A stretch of 64,000 bases of DNA from an uncultured Gammaproteobacteria bacterium (lineage in GTDB: Bacteria > Pseudomonadota > Gammaproteobacteria > HK1): positions 4,889,001 to 4,953,000 of the forward strand of contig OY282353.1 in assembly GCA_958295465.1 (NCBI GenBank). Reading direction: 5' to 3'. Below the pieces are notes generated by a model that saw only the letters and a list, made by a program, of their open reading frames with translations, was not told where the DNA came from and did no database searches. Below are positions 37,409 through 46,208 of this stretch, piece after piece (the stretch's first letter is position 1; every line of letters starts with the position of its first letter). A program made the position numbers and the translations under genes.

Positions 37409-37468
37409 CTATCCCACCAGCCCCACACTGGCGGCCAGCGCCAGTCCTGCGATGATGCTCCGGCTCAT
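37409..37468 (-). CDS. 19-residue hydrophobic micro-ORF
   Basis: On the minus strand AAGGAGGTTCGTC precedes an ATG, a near-perfect ribosome binding site, and opens MSRSIIAGLALAASVGLVG followed by TAG. The peptide looks like the signal sequence of an entericidin-like or other small exported protein. It may be a real micropeptide or the surviving start of a truncated gene. No homologue is recognised. Confidence 0.35.
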   Translation of the reverse strand: MSRSIIAGLALAASVGLVG

Positions 37469-37510
37469 GACGAACCTCCTTCCGCGTCCCCTACGTTGAA
37501 TGTGAATGTT

Positions 37511-37825
37511 TCAACGCCTTACCCCGACAGGCTCCCCGTCTCGCCATAGCCCCTCGTGGCGTTCGCCGTCCGGCCACGTGAGAACGCCTTGCCCGTGCGG
37601 CTTCCCGTCCCGGAACCCGCCTTCGTAGCGCTTCCCGCCAGGCAATTCCATGACTCCCCGCCCGTGCGGCTGGCCGTCCCGGAACGCGCCCTCGTAGCGC
37701 TTCCCGTCCGGCAATGTTGCGACACCTTGACCGCCCGGCTGGCCGTCCGTTTGCGGACCACACCCCTGCATCACTGTCGCCACCATCACCACCACCACCA
37801 GGCGAACCACCCTCATCGTGTTCAT
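37511..37825 (-). CDS. MORN-repeat lipoprotein
   Basis: The 104-residue protein begins at an ATG 6 nt after GGAGGAG. A hydrophobic signal ends in the lipobox VMQGC, so it is probably anchored to a membrane by lipid. The rest is three MORN repeats of 23 residues with the pattern LPDGKRYEGAFRDGQPHGRGV, GGKRYEGGFRDGKPHGQGVL and PDGERHEGLWRDGEPVG. MORN repeats form beta-hairpin ladders and often bind lipids or proteins; the role here is unknown. It stands alone, bordered by a terminator and a micro-ORF. Confidence 0.85.
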   Translation of the reverse strand: MNTMRVVRLVVVVMVATVMQGCGPQTDGQPGGQGVATLPDGKRYEGAFRDGQPHGRGVMELPGGKRYEGGFRDGKPHGQGVLTWPDGERHEGLWRDGEPVGVRR

Positions 37826-37909
37826 GTCCGGCTCCTCCGTCAGTCAGTCCGGCCAGCCCTCGGGAACGTACCGTTACCACCGGGCCGAGCGGCGGGGCTG
37901 CGGATGGAC

Positions 37910-37941
37910 AAAAAAAAGCCCCTTCCCGGGCGGGAAGGGGC
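37910..37941 (-). terminator. rho-independent terminator of the porin remnant
   Basis: On the minus strand an 11-bp stem GCCCCTTCCCG / CGGGAAGGGGC (2-nt loop) is followed by eight T residues (A-tract at 37910-37917 on the plus strand). It lies 26 bp after the stop of the porin fragment and upstream of the MORN gene. Confidence 0.92.
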
Positions 37942-37966
37942 GGCGGTTCCTGCAACAGCCGCGCGC

Positions 37967-38125
37967 TCAGTTGAACGTCACGCGCATCCCCGCGAGGATG
38001 ACGTCAACGTCGTCCTTCACGCCGTCCTCCGAGATCCGTTGGTAACCGGCATAGGCAGTTGCCCCGGCGCCGAGGTTGTGGCCGATGCCCACGCCCCAGA
38101 TCGTTCCCTTCTTGTCGGGCCTAGT
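37967..38125 (-). pseudogene. outer-membrane porin, C-terminal fragment
   Basis: The minus strand encodes GTIWGVGIGHNLGAGATAYAG, YQRISEDGVKDDVDVILAGM and RVTFN then stop: the last two beta strands of a gammaproteobacterial general porin. Sequence upstream of about 38125 no longer matches a porin and leads into RTX-related sequence, so the gene has lost its 5' part by deletion or rearrangement. It keeps its own terminator. Confidence 0.7.
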
Positions 38126-38213
38126 GACGGTGATGATCTCCCCGCGACACACGCATGGATTCGTTGGGACTTGGGTTGGTCCCGGTGCGCAAGCCGCACG
38201 GACAGCATTTCAG

Positions 38214-38560
38214 CTACGCGAGCAGGTCGAGCGCGCCGAGCGTCGTCCAGGCGAGGTGGAGGTCACCGCCCTCGGGCAGCGCCACGTGCAGGTGCTCGCC
38301 GCTCTGCGTCGCGGCGGCCTGGAAGCCGGCCTCGGTCATGTCGGAGACCTCGATCCGGTCCACGCCGGGCTCGAAACCCATGACCCGGTTGAGGCCGCCC
38401 GCGAGGATGAAGATGTCCGCCCTGCTTTGGCCAAGAAGGTGCCACTTTCGGCACTGCCTGCCAGCCGGTCGTTGCCGTCGCCGCCATACAACGAATCGTT
38501 CCCCGTGCCGCCGGAGAGGAAGTCGTGGCCATCCCTGCCACCGAGAGGGTCAGTGCATTG
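38214..38560 (-). pseudogene. RTX (hemolysin-type calcium-binding) protein, C-terminal remnant
   Basis: One minus-strand frame gives GGTGNDSLYGGDGNDRLAG, two nonapeptide RTX repeats that bind calcium. After a frameshift near 38420 another frame gives ADIFILAGGLNRVMGFEPGV, DRIEVSDMTEAGFQAAATQS and WTTLGALDLLA then TAG at 38214, the usual end of such exported proteins. The front of the gene is gone; the mobile element at 38732 begins shortly beyond. Confidence 0.65.
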
Positions 38561-38601
38561 CTTTTGGTCGCGGGCCCGGGTCCAGTGCTTCGCAGCTCGG
38601 C

Positions 38602-38653
38602 GGTGCCTGCGCCCTGGCGCCCGTAGCGTGACGGGCGCCAGGGCGCAGGCACC
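38602..38653. repeat. 52-bp perfect hairpin
   Basis: A 23-bp perfect inverted repeat (GGTGCCTGCGCCCTGGCGCC...) with a 6-base loop. There is no adjacent T-tract, so a palindromic mobile repeat is more likely than a terminator. Confidence 0.8.
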
Positions 38654-38984
38654 GCACCTACCGACCGCCCCGACTCCGTTCGACCCCCACGGGGCACCCG
38701 TGGCGCGTCAGCGCCGGGTTCGCCGGCAGGCAGTCTTTTCCAATACGAAGATGAGCCTGAAGGGAGAGAGGTAGAAGGAGCGGTAGGCGGAGTTGGGTGA
38801 GTGAATGGAAGGGGGATGTTGAAGGGCACGAAGGACCTGTGCAAGCCCTGAGCGGTCCCCTGCTCGGGTGCTGAGGCGGGGACGATGGGACAGGGGGTTG
38901 GGGGGAGGGGGGAGTGGAGTGGCAACAGAGGGGGCCACCGCCCGGATGAGGCCGGACGGTGGATTGTGCGGGTGGGGTGGAGGG

Positions 38985-39593
38985 TCAGGCCGCGTCGCGC
39001 CAAGCGCGCCCGATGGTGCGGAACAGGGCGTCGCGGGCATCGTTGAGCGCGTTGGCGGCCTCGAGGTCACTGACGGCGTGGGCGAGGGCGTCGAGTTGGT
39101 CGAAGGTGACGCCGGGGTTGAGGAAGCGCTCGGCGTTATCGAGGGACTTGAGCTTGTCGTAGGGGGTCATCACGTCGCTGTCGCGGTAGCGCTTCGTGAC
39201 CCGCCCCTTGTCGTCGAGTGTGTCGGCGGGGAACAGGCAGGGGCGGTGGGTGTTGAGGAAGGGCGAGAGCACGCGCTGGGTGAACTCGTTGACCAAGGGG
39301 GCGAAGCGGCGCGGGATGTGGCCGATGGATTTGCGCACCACGCTGGCGTTCTTGCTCTCGGCGAGAGCCTGCCCCCGGCTTGACCGGGGGGCGTTGTCGT
39401 TGCAGTGGCGAGGGCGTGATTTGGTGAACTCCCCGATGCGCAGCTTGTTGAGCAGGGCGGCGACGCGGTGGTTGATGTACTCGGAGCCGTTGTCGGCGTG
39501 AATGCCCTGAATCACAAAGGGAAACGCCTCGATGAGCCCTTCGAGCACCGGCAGCAGGAAGCGCTCGGAGATGGCCTCCACGGTCCCCACGAA
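38985..39593 (-). pseudogene. integrase-type (rve) transposase, C-terminal part
   Basis: The fragment reads FVGTVEAISERFLLPVLEGL, IEAFPFVIQGIHADNGSEYI with the second catalytic Asp, and LAESKNASVVRKSIGHIP where the third acid lies (ESKN). It continues for about 130 residues to the stop at 38985. It is the continuation of the fragment at 40463-41134, from which it is separated by the IS5-family insertion. Confidence 0.8.
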
Positions 39594-39597
39594 CTAG

Positions 39598-40462
39598 GCC
39601 GTGTTGACGAATTATCGAAGCATGATCCAGGCCGACACGATATGAATAAACGCCAGGAACGTCCGACTGAGCTTGTCATAACGGGTGGCAATACGGCGGA
39701 ATTGCTTGAGCTTGTTGAAGAACCGCTCAACCTTCTCGCGCAGCTTGTACTTCTGCGCATCGTGATGAATCGCCTCGGTCCGGTTCGCCTTCGGCGGGAT
39801 GACGGCTTCAATCCCCTGCATTGCCAAGAATTGACGAATGGCATTGCTGTCATATGCCTTGTCCATCACCACCGCCCCCAGCCCAGGCAACGCTGGCACC
39901 CCCTCCCACACTGGCTCAAATCCCACCGCATCATTGCGCTGTCCACCAGTCAACACGAACGACACCCCGGTACGCTCGTCCGTGCAGGCCGCGTGCAGCT
40001 TGGTGGAGAGCCCACCCCGAGAGCGGCCCAGAGCCTGGGCCTGTTGCCCGCCGTTTTTTTTGATGCCCCGGCGGCGTGCTGATGTGCCCGCACAATGGTC
40101 GAATCGATGAAGAGTTCGTGGAGTTGTTCATCGTCGAGGGTCTGGAACCGCTGCCAGAGCCGTTTCCACAGCCCCCGCTTTTCCCAACGGCGAAAGCGGT
40201 GATAGACAGCATTCCAGTTGCCGAACTCACCGGGCAGGTCCCGCCAAGGGGTCCCGGTGCGGGCCTGGTACAGGACAGCTTCGATGAACATCCGGTCGCT
40301 GAGCCTCGGCGGGCTGCCGGCGGCGTGCTTGAGTTCCCGGAGCACGGGCTCGATTTCCGACCACAGAGCATCGCTGATGAGCAAGCGTAAGGCCATGATT
40401 GTTCTCCGAAGAACATCGACGGAGAACAATTGTCCAGAATTCCATGAATTCGTCAACACAGC
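39598..40462 (-). mobile_element. IS5-family (IS427-group) insertion sequence
   Basis: The ends are GCCGTGTTGACGAATT and, inverted, GCTGTGTTGACGAATTC; CTAG is found on both sides (39594-39597 and 40463-40466), as expected for IS427-group target duplications of 2-4 bp. The element is 865 bp and sits inside the integrase-type transposase gene, so it is the younger insertion. Confidence 0.88.
39612..40396 (-). CDS. IS5-family transposase made from two frames
   Basis: The first frame starts MALRLLISDALWSEIEPVL at 40396 and contains GTPWRDLPGEFGNWNAVYHR and FIDSTIVRAHQHAAGASKK with the first catalytic Asp. At a run of eight A residues (plus-strand T-run near 40055-40062) the frame changes and continues GQQAQALGRSRGGLSTKLHA, VVMDKAYDSNAIRQFL and, near the end, LREKVERFFNKLKQFRRIAT with the catalytic Glu, to the stop at 39612. 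A frameshift at such an A-run is the normal expression mechanism in this group, so the transposase may be functional. Confidence 0.88.
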
Positions 40463-41134
40463 CTAGAACTGGGTCACGTCATCGACCATGTTGACGTGGT
40501 AGACACCCTTGGCCCCGTCCTGGTCGCCCTGGTGCACGGTATCGACGCGCACATAGCCGGGTTGGCCGTCAGGCTGGGGCTTGCGCCGTTGCCCGATGGT
40601 GCGGTGTGTCGCCTGGGTCTTGGCCACCACCGTGCGCCGGCGCCGATACGTCACCGACCGGCGCAGGTTGTACAAGTGACCGTTCGACAGCCCCGCCAAA
40701 CGCTCGAATCGCGTGTCGCCGAACACCGCATACTGGCGCCGCATCAGCGCCCGCGTGGCCGGCCCCGACATCTGGCCCAGCGCCGCGTCCACCGCCGCCA
40801 GTTGCCGAATGTCGGCCCGCGTGTAGCGCCGCTCGAAGGGGCACGCCGGAGCGCCACCGCGCCGGTCCTCAATGCGCCCGGTCTCCCGGTGCTGGCCAAT
40901 CAGCCGGGTCAGTTGCGCCCTCGACAACCCTGTCACCTTCGCCAAGTAGCGCCTGACCAGCCTCTTGTCGGGCTTGCCCAATCTCTCATAGCTCAACCGC
41001 ACCAGCGTGCGGCGCACGAACTCGTAGACGGACTCCCGGTCGGCACCCGTGAAGTCCACCGCCTCGCTGCCCTCGACGAAGGCACGCACCTGCTCCAGCG
41101 TCCGGACCCATTCGGTCTGTAGCGTCACGATCAT
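40463..41134 (-). pseudogene. integrase-type transposase, N-terminal part
   Basis: The 223-residue fragment has a helix-turn-helix part (YLAKVTGLSRAQLTRLIGQH) and the beginning of the catalytic core with YVRVDTVHQGDQDGAKGVYH and NMVDDVTQF, containing the first catalytic Asp, where the IS5-family element interrupts. Together with the fragment at 38985-39593 it gives a transposase of about 425 residues. Confidence 0.8.
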
Positions 41135-41227
41135 CCTCCGATGATCCCAGCCCCCGCGCTACAGGCTCACTTCTCGTTGGATTCACTCCCTCCCTTCAGG
41201 CTCATCTCTCGTTGGACAAGACTGGGA

Positions 41228-41974
41228 CTACAGCGCGTTGCAGGGCCGGCGTAGCGTGCGCCACATATGCGAGGCCGGGGTGTCGTCGTTGCCGAGACCC
41301 TCGAGCGGCTGGCGGAAGTGCCGGCCGACGACGTCCTCGAACTGGTCGAGCTCGACCTCCATGTCGGGGTCGAACGAGTACAGGTCGTTCACGCAGATCA
41401 TGCGCGCCGACATGTACCAGCGGTGCTTCTTCGCCCGCTCGTACTCGGCCACGATGTACGGCTCGGGCCGGTAGTCCTCGCCGAACATCGTGCGGTAGAG
41501 CTCGGGGTACTCGTATCCGGCCGATTCGTCGGGGAAGAACCGTAGCGCCTGGTGCATCCGGATCGCCCAGCTCACCTCTTCGTCCACGTAGGGCTCGACG
41601 AGCTGCGCGCCCCAATACCCGTGGTCGGCGCGGATGAACCCCACCACCGCGATGTCGTGGAGCAGGCAGGCGAGCACCATCTTCTCCGGCAGCCCGTTCT
41701 TCTGCGCGAGATTCGCGCTCTGCAGCAGGTGGGCCTGGGTCGGAGCGAAGCGCAGGCGGAAGAAGTCGAGCAGGGTCGGCTTCTCCGGCATGGGCGGCAG
41801 GCGGGGGTCATCGCCCATCAGCAGGCGGCTCCCGCGCGGGCTCGGGCCGAGGGTGCGCTCACCGTCGGCGAGATGGTAGAAGAACGACTTGACGACAACA
41901 CGCTCGCCGAGCTCCCGCATCTGCCGGTGCTCCAGCGCGTCGGCCCGCTCGGACGACGAGGGTACGGTGCTCAT
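41228..41974 (-). CDS. HD-domain hydrolase-like protein
   Basis: The ATG at 41974 lies 5 nt after GGGAG and gives 248 residues; an earlier in-frame start is not supported. The centre has an HD signature: LLQSANLAQKNGLPEKMVLA, CLLHDIAVVGFIRADHGYWG and IRMHQALRFFPDESAG, with His and His-Asp metal ligands. It resembles HD proteins found near catabolic genes for small nitrogen compounds; the substrate is unknown. It follows the nitrilase-family gene by 80 nt on the same strand, so they probably form an operon. The integrase-type IS begins right after its stop codon. Confidence 0.8.
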   Translation of the reverse strand: MSTVPSSSERADALEHRQMRELGERVVVKSFFYHLADGERTLGPSPRGSRLLMGDDPRLPPMPEKPTLLDFFRLRFAPTQAHLLQSANLAQKNGLPEKMVLACLLHDIAVVGFIRADHGYWGAQLVEPYVDEEVSWAIRMHQALRFFPDESAGYEYPELYRTMFGEDYRPEPYIVAEYERAKKHRWYMSARMICVNDLYSFDPDMEVELDQFEDVVGRHFRQPLEGLGNDDTPASHMWRTLRRPCNAL

Positions 41975-42054
41975 CGGTTCTCCCACCGCGAATGGCTTGG
42001 CGATCTCCACTATCCCGGTCGATGCTTCTGCAAACGGGATCGGAACGCAGAGGC

Positions 42055-42918
42055 TCAAATCTCCGTCAGGTCACCATATGTCTCGGGGCGTCGATCGCGG
42101 AAGAACTGCCAGAGATTGCGGACTTCGCGGACCAGATCCAGGTCCAGGTCCGCGACCACCAGCTCGTCGCGGTCCTCGCCGGCCTCGGCGAGGACTCGGC
42201 CCCGCGGGTCGACCACGTACGAGGTGCCGTAGAAGCGGCCGATGTCCCAGGGCGCCTCGACGCCGGGGCGATTGACGGCGCCGATGAAGACGCCGTTGGC
42301 GACCGCGGCGGCGGGCTGCTCGAGCTTCCAGAGGTATTGGCTCAGTCCGGCCACGGTGGCTGAAGGATTCACGATGTACTCCGCGCCGTTCAGGGCAAGC
42401 GCCCGCCAGCCCTCGGGGAAATGGCGGTCATAGCAGATGTACACGCCGAGCTTGCAGAACGCGGTGTCGAACACCGGCCATCCGGAGTTGCCGGGCTTGA
42501 AGAAGAACTTCTCGTAGAAGCCCGCGACCTGCGGGATGTGGCTCTTGCGGTACTTGCCGAGACAGGTCCCGTCCGCGTCGATGACCGCGGCGGTGTTGTA
42601 GTAGACCCCGGTCATCGCCTGCTCGTAGATGGGCACGACGATGACCATGCCGTGCTTGCGTGCGTACTCGCACATGAGCTGCGTGGTCGGACCGACCGGG
42701 ATCGGCTCGGCCGCCGCATACCACTTGGGGTCCTGGCTCGGGCAGAAGTAGGGCTGGTTGAAGACCTCCTGGAAGCACAGGACCTGCACCCCCGCGGCGG
42801 CGGCCTCCTCGATGAACGGCACGTGGGCCTCGATCATGCGCTCGCGGATGGCTTCGGGCGAGTCTTGCGAATCGCCCTTGAGCGCGATCTGGATCAGTCC
42901 GGTCTTGATGCTTGCCAT
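42055..42918 (-). CDS. nitrilase-superfamily amidohydrolase (beta-ureidopropionase-like)
   Basis: The 287-residue enzyme has the Glu-Lys-Cys triad of the nitrilase superfamily: Glu51 in LCFQEVF, Lys125 in KYRKSHIPQ and Cys162 in GVYICYDRHFPEGWR. The N-terminal segment IQIALKGDS and the FCPSQDPKWYAAAEPIP motif are close to N-carbamoyl-beta-alanine amidohydrolases, which act in reductive pyrimidine degradation. N-carbamoyl compounds are thus likely substrates, consistent with the hydantoinase and N-carbamoylsarcosine-amidase-like genes further right, though those lie in another transcription unit. Confidence 0.88.
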   Translation of the reverse strand: MASIKTGLIQIALKGDSQDSPEAIRERMIEAHVPFIEEAAAAGVQVLCFQEVFNQPYFCPSQDPKWYAAAEPIPVGPTTQLMCEYARKHGMVIVVPIYEQAMTGVYYNTAAVIDADGTCLGKYRKSHIPQVAGFYEKFFFKPGNSGWPVFDTAFCKLGVYICYDRHFPEGWRALALNGAEYIVNPSATVAGLSQYLWKLEQPAAAVANGVFIGAVNRPGVEAPWDIGRFYGTSYVVDPRGRVLAEAGEDRDELVVADLDLDLVREVRNLWQFFRDRRPETYGDLTEI

Positions 42919-43019
42919 GGGGGCGGCCTGTCTCGCTGGCTGCTGTCTCGATCGAGTGAATCGTGAATCGCGCGACGCGTCGGTGTCAAACCGGTGGTTC
43001 TCCCAGGAGTGTAACGTGC

Positions 43020-43805
43020 TCACTCCAACATGGTGTTCGGCAGGAACAGCGCGAGTTGCGGGAAGGCGACAAGGACGGAGAGACAGATGATCATCGCCGC
43101 CCAGAACGGCAGGATGCCGATATAGATCTCCCGCATCGGGATGTCGCGCGCCACGCCCTTGACGACGAACACATTCATCCCTACCGGCGGGCTGATCAAC
43201 GCCATTTCCAGGATGATCACCATGACCACGCCGAACCAGAGCCTGAGATCGCTGGAATCCGGCCTGAGATCCAGGAATGTCGGAACTTGTGAGTGTTCGA
43301 TGATCGGCAGCACAATGGGCAGGATCAGCACCATCATCGCGAAGCCGTCGAGGAACGTACCGAGTGCGATGAAGGCGAGGAGGACGATGAACAGCAGAGT
43401 GATCGGTCCCAACTCCAGCCGCGTCAGCGACAGGGCCAGGTCCGCGGGGATCTGCGTCAGTGCCAGGAAGGGCGACAGAACCGCTGCGCCGATGATGATG
43501 GAGTAGATCATCACGGTGGTGCTGACCGTGCTCAGCAGCACCGTGCGGACGACCATCCGCGTGAATCGCCGGCGCAGGATGGCGAAGATCACCGCAAGAA
43601 CCGCCCCCACCGCGGCCGCCTCCACCGGCGTGAAGACGCCGCCATAGATGCCGCCGATGGAGACGACGATGATGAAGATGATAGACATTCCGCGCACCAG
43701 CGCCCGCCTCTTCTCATGCCAGTCATGGCGCCGCGCCGGTGGGCCGAGCTCCGGCTTGAGCGCGGTCCGGATGAAAATCGTGATCAGGAAAAATCCGGCC
43801 CAGTG
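43020..43805 (-). pseudogene. TRAP transporter large permease (DctM), C-terminal part
   Basis: About 260 residues with six or seven membrane helices match the C-terminal half of DctM/SiaM permeases: SIGGIYGGVFTPVEAAAVGA, LLAFIALGTFLDGFAMMVLI, LPIVLPIIEH and LISPPVGMNVFVVKGVARDI. A complete protein has about 430 residues; everything before FFLITIFIRTALKPELGPP is replaced by unrelated sequence, and no small permease (DctQ) or binding protein (DctP) gene is nearby. It is 101 bp upstream of the nitrilase gene on the same strand and presumably once imported the substrate for it. Confidence 0.8.
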
Positions 43806-43989
43806 GCGAATCTCGAGTGAACCACAACGAACAGTGCCGCGGACGTGCGCTTCTGCCGATCGCCGGCAGTCTGAACGGGCCATCTGATGTCGGGAGATTC
43901 AGCGCCGCATGCACGACGTGTGAGAAATCCGCGCACGCGCCCCGGGGAGGACTCGTTTTCCCGGAAAACCGGATGGAGTTCCCCGAACG

Positions 43990-45003
43990 ATGAGTGAGAC
44001 CATGCGATCATGGCAGTCCTCTGCCGAGCCCGGCGTAGCGGCGCTTCGTATGGTCGAGACGCCGGTTCCGTCGCCTGGAACGGGTGAGTTGCTCGTCAGG
44101 GTAGAGCGCGCGGCACTCAACTTCTCCGATCTTCTGATGATCGACGACAAGTATCAGATCCGCCCCGCGAGGCCCTTCATCCCGGGCCAGGAGATCGCCG
44201 GCAGCGTGGTCGCAGCAGGTGGCGGGATCGGGATCCGCCCCGGCGACCGGGTGGCCGGCAAAGTGCCTTGGGGCGGATTCGCCGAATACGCCCTCATGCG
44301 CGGGGACATGGCGATACCGGTGCCTGGCGACATCGATCTTTCGACCGCCGTGGCGCTGCCGGTGGTCTACACCACCGCCTGGATCGCCCTCATCGAAGAG
44401 GCTGCCCTCACCGCCGGCCGTAGCGTGTTGATCCACGCCGCGGCCGGCGGCGTCGGGCTGGCGGCGGTGCAGATCGCCAGGGCTGCCGGGGCCCGTATCT
44501 TCGCGGCTGCGACCGGCGTGAAAAAATGTGCTCTCGTGCGGCGCCACGGGACCGATACGGCCATCGACTACGCGAGGGAGGACTTCGTTGCCGTCATCCG
44601 GGACGCCACGTACGGACGGGGTGTCGAAGTGATACTCGATTCCGTCGGCGGCGGTGTGACGGCGCAAAGCCTGAGATGCCTCGCCTGGCAGGGGCAACTT
44701 CTGGTCGTCGGCTTTTCGAGCGGAGAAGTCCCGAGGATTCCCGCCAACCGCCTGCTGTTGAAGCGGGCTCTGGTGCGCGGGATCTACTGGGATCATGATC
44801 GCGACGCGGCGATGATCGGCCGCACCACGGAGAAGCTGTTGGACCAATGCCGATCGGGGCTGATACGGCCCGTTGTCGACGACGGCTACGCATTCGCCGA
44901 CCTGCCGCGCGCCCTTGAAGATCTCGCCGGTGGCGGCACCGTCGGCAAGCTGGCCCTCGGCATCGGCGACAATTCCGGGGAATCGGACGGGCCCGGGGAA
45001 TGA
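43990..45003 (+). CDS. zinc-independent quinone oxidoreductase (MDR superfamily)
   Basis: The 337-residue NAD(P)H-dependent oxidoreductase has the GroES-like N-terminal domain (ERAALNFSDLLMIDDKYQ, RPFIPGQEIAGSVVAAGGG) and a Rossmann domain with HAAAGGVGLAAVQIARAAGA. The zinc ligands of alcohol dehydrogenases are absent, as in NADPH:quinone reductases. Its stop overlaps the start of the CoA-transferase gene (ATGA), so the two enzymes probably serve one pathway, for example acyl-CoA metabolism; the exact substrate cannot be read from the sequence. Confidence 0.88.
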   Translation: MSETMRSWQSSAEPGVAALRMVETPVPSPGTGELLVRVERAALNFSDLLMIDDKYQIRPARPFIPGQEIAGSVVAAGGGIGIRPGDRVAGKVPWGGFAEYALMRGDMAIPVPGDIDLSTAVALPVVYTTAWIALIEEAALTAGRSVLIHAAAGGVGLAAVQIARAAGARIFAAATGVKKCALVRRHGTDTAIDYAREDFVAVIRDATYGRGVEVILDSVGGGVTAQSLRCLAWQGQLLVVGFSSGEVPRIPANRLLLKRALVRGIYWDHDRDAAMIGRTTEKLLDQCRSGLIRPVVDDGYAFADLPRALEDLAGGGTVGKLALGIGDNSGESDGPGE

Positions 45004-46208
45004 GCGATACCACCTCGCCGGGCGACCGGTTGCTCGATGGTATTCGGGTCCTCGACCTCTCCCGGGTCATGTCCGGGCCCTTCTGCACGGCGATGCTCGC
45101 GGATCTCGGCGCCGAGGTGATCAAGATCGAGAGGCCGGAATTGGGTGACGACGGGCGTCATTTCGGCCCTTACGTCGATGGCGAGAGCGCGTATTTCATG
45201 CTCCTGAACCGCAACAAGAAGAGCATGACGCTGAACCTCAAGTCCGAACGGGGACGGGAACTTCTCCGCTTGCTGGCGGGCACGAGCGACATCCTGGTCG
45301 AGAACTTCCGCCCAGGGGTCGCGAAGCGTCTCGGCATCGGCTACGCCGCCCTTGAGCCTCTGAACCCGGGCCTCGTCTACGCCAGCATTTCGGGCTTTGG
45401 CCAGGAGGGCCCCCTTGCCGGCCGTCCAGCCTACGACCCGGTGGTTCAGGCCATGAGCGGCATCATGGACGTCACCGGACAGCGCGACGGCCCGCCCACG
45501 GCCGTCGGCGAATCCATCTCCGATGTCTGTGCCGGCATGTTCGCCGCCTGGGGCATCACGACCGCCCTGTTCGCGCGCGAGCGAACCGGCAGGGGGCGAT
45601 ATCTCGACACCCCGATGCTCGATTCCGTCTTCGCCATGATGCTCACGGTGCTCGGCCTGGAGCTCTATACCGATCGGACGCCGAGGCGCGCCGGCAACCG
45701 CCACCCGGTCACCTACCCGGTGGATTCCTTCGCCACTCGCGACGGCTACGCCGTCATAGTGGTGAGCTCGGACCGGGCATTCCGAATGTTCTCCGAGGCG
45801 ATCGGCCGGCCGGATCTCGCTGAGAACGCGCGCTTCCTCACCAACGCCGATCGCAACGCCCATGAAGGCGAGCTCCGGACGATCATCGAGAAATGGACGC
45901 GGCGGCGTACAAAGGAGGAGGTGGTGGCGGCCATGGACGCGGCGCGCATTCCGGCCGCCCCCGTGCTCTCCGTCGCCGACGTCACGGCAAGTCCCCACAT
46001 CGCAGCACGGGGGATGATCTTCAAGGCCGCGCACCCGGTTCTGGGCGACATCCCGCTGGTTCGCCAGCCGGTCCGGTTTTCCGGCGCGGATCGGGGAAGC
46101 GAATCTCCGCCGCCCGCGCTCGGCGAGCATACCCGGGAGCTTCTCGCTGCCCTGCTCGGCCTCGCCGATTCGGAAATCGACACGCTCGCCGGCGAAGGGA
46201 TAATCTGA
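45000..46208 (+). CDS. family III CoA-transferase (CaiB/BaiF)
   Basis: The 402-residue protein has the family signature LLDGIRVLDLSRVMSGPFCT, MLADLGAEVIKIERPELGDD, LVENFRPGVAKRLGIGY and GRPAYDPVVQAMSG, in which Asp146 is the catalytic residue that forms an acyl anhydride. Such enzymes move CoA between carboxylic acids; the substrate depends on the pathway. It overlaps the upstream quinone oxidoreductase gene by 4 nt. The urocanate hydratase gene follows on the same strand after 112 nt. Confidence 0.92.
   Translation: MSDTTSPGDRLLDGIRVLDLSRVMSGPFCTAMLADLGAEVIKIERPELGDDGRHFGPYVDGESAYFMLLNRNKKSMTLNLKSERGRELLRLLAGTSDILVENFRPGVAKRLGIGYAALEPLNPGLVYASISGFGQEGPLAGRPAYDPVVQAMSGIMDVTGQRDGPPTAVGESISDVCAGMFAAWGITTALFARERTGRGRYLDTPMLDSVFAMMLTVLGLELYTDRTPRRAGNRHPVTYPVDSFATRDGYAVIVVSSDRAFRMFSEAIGRPDLAENARFLTNADRNAHEGELRTIIEKWTRRRTKEEVVAAMDAARIPAAPVLSVADVTASPHIAARGMIFKAAHPVLGDIPLVRQPVRFSGADRGSESPPPALGEHTRELLAALLGLADSEIDTLAGEGII

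Larger units (their letters stand above)
38732..41223 (-). mobile_element. integrase-type insertion sequence, itself split by an IS5-family element
   Basis: Terminal inverted repeats of about 35 bp can be read: AGTCTTTTCCAATACGAAG then ATGAGCCTGAAGGGAG at 38732-38766, and the complement of AGTCTTGTCCAACGAGA then GATGAGCCTGAAGGGAG at 41190-41223. A second inner copy of the right end (TCCAACGAGAAGTGAGCCTG, reverse strand) lies at about 41163-41182. The transposase gene is interrupted, so the element cannot move by itself. The ends and transposase type recall ISNCY/IS1202-like elements; this assignment is tentative. Confidence 0.72.

Noticed and set aside
37910..37941. Bidirectional terminator
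   Set aside because: The T-tract exists only on the minus strand; on the plus strand the stem is preceded, not followed, by the A-tract.
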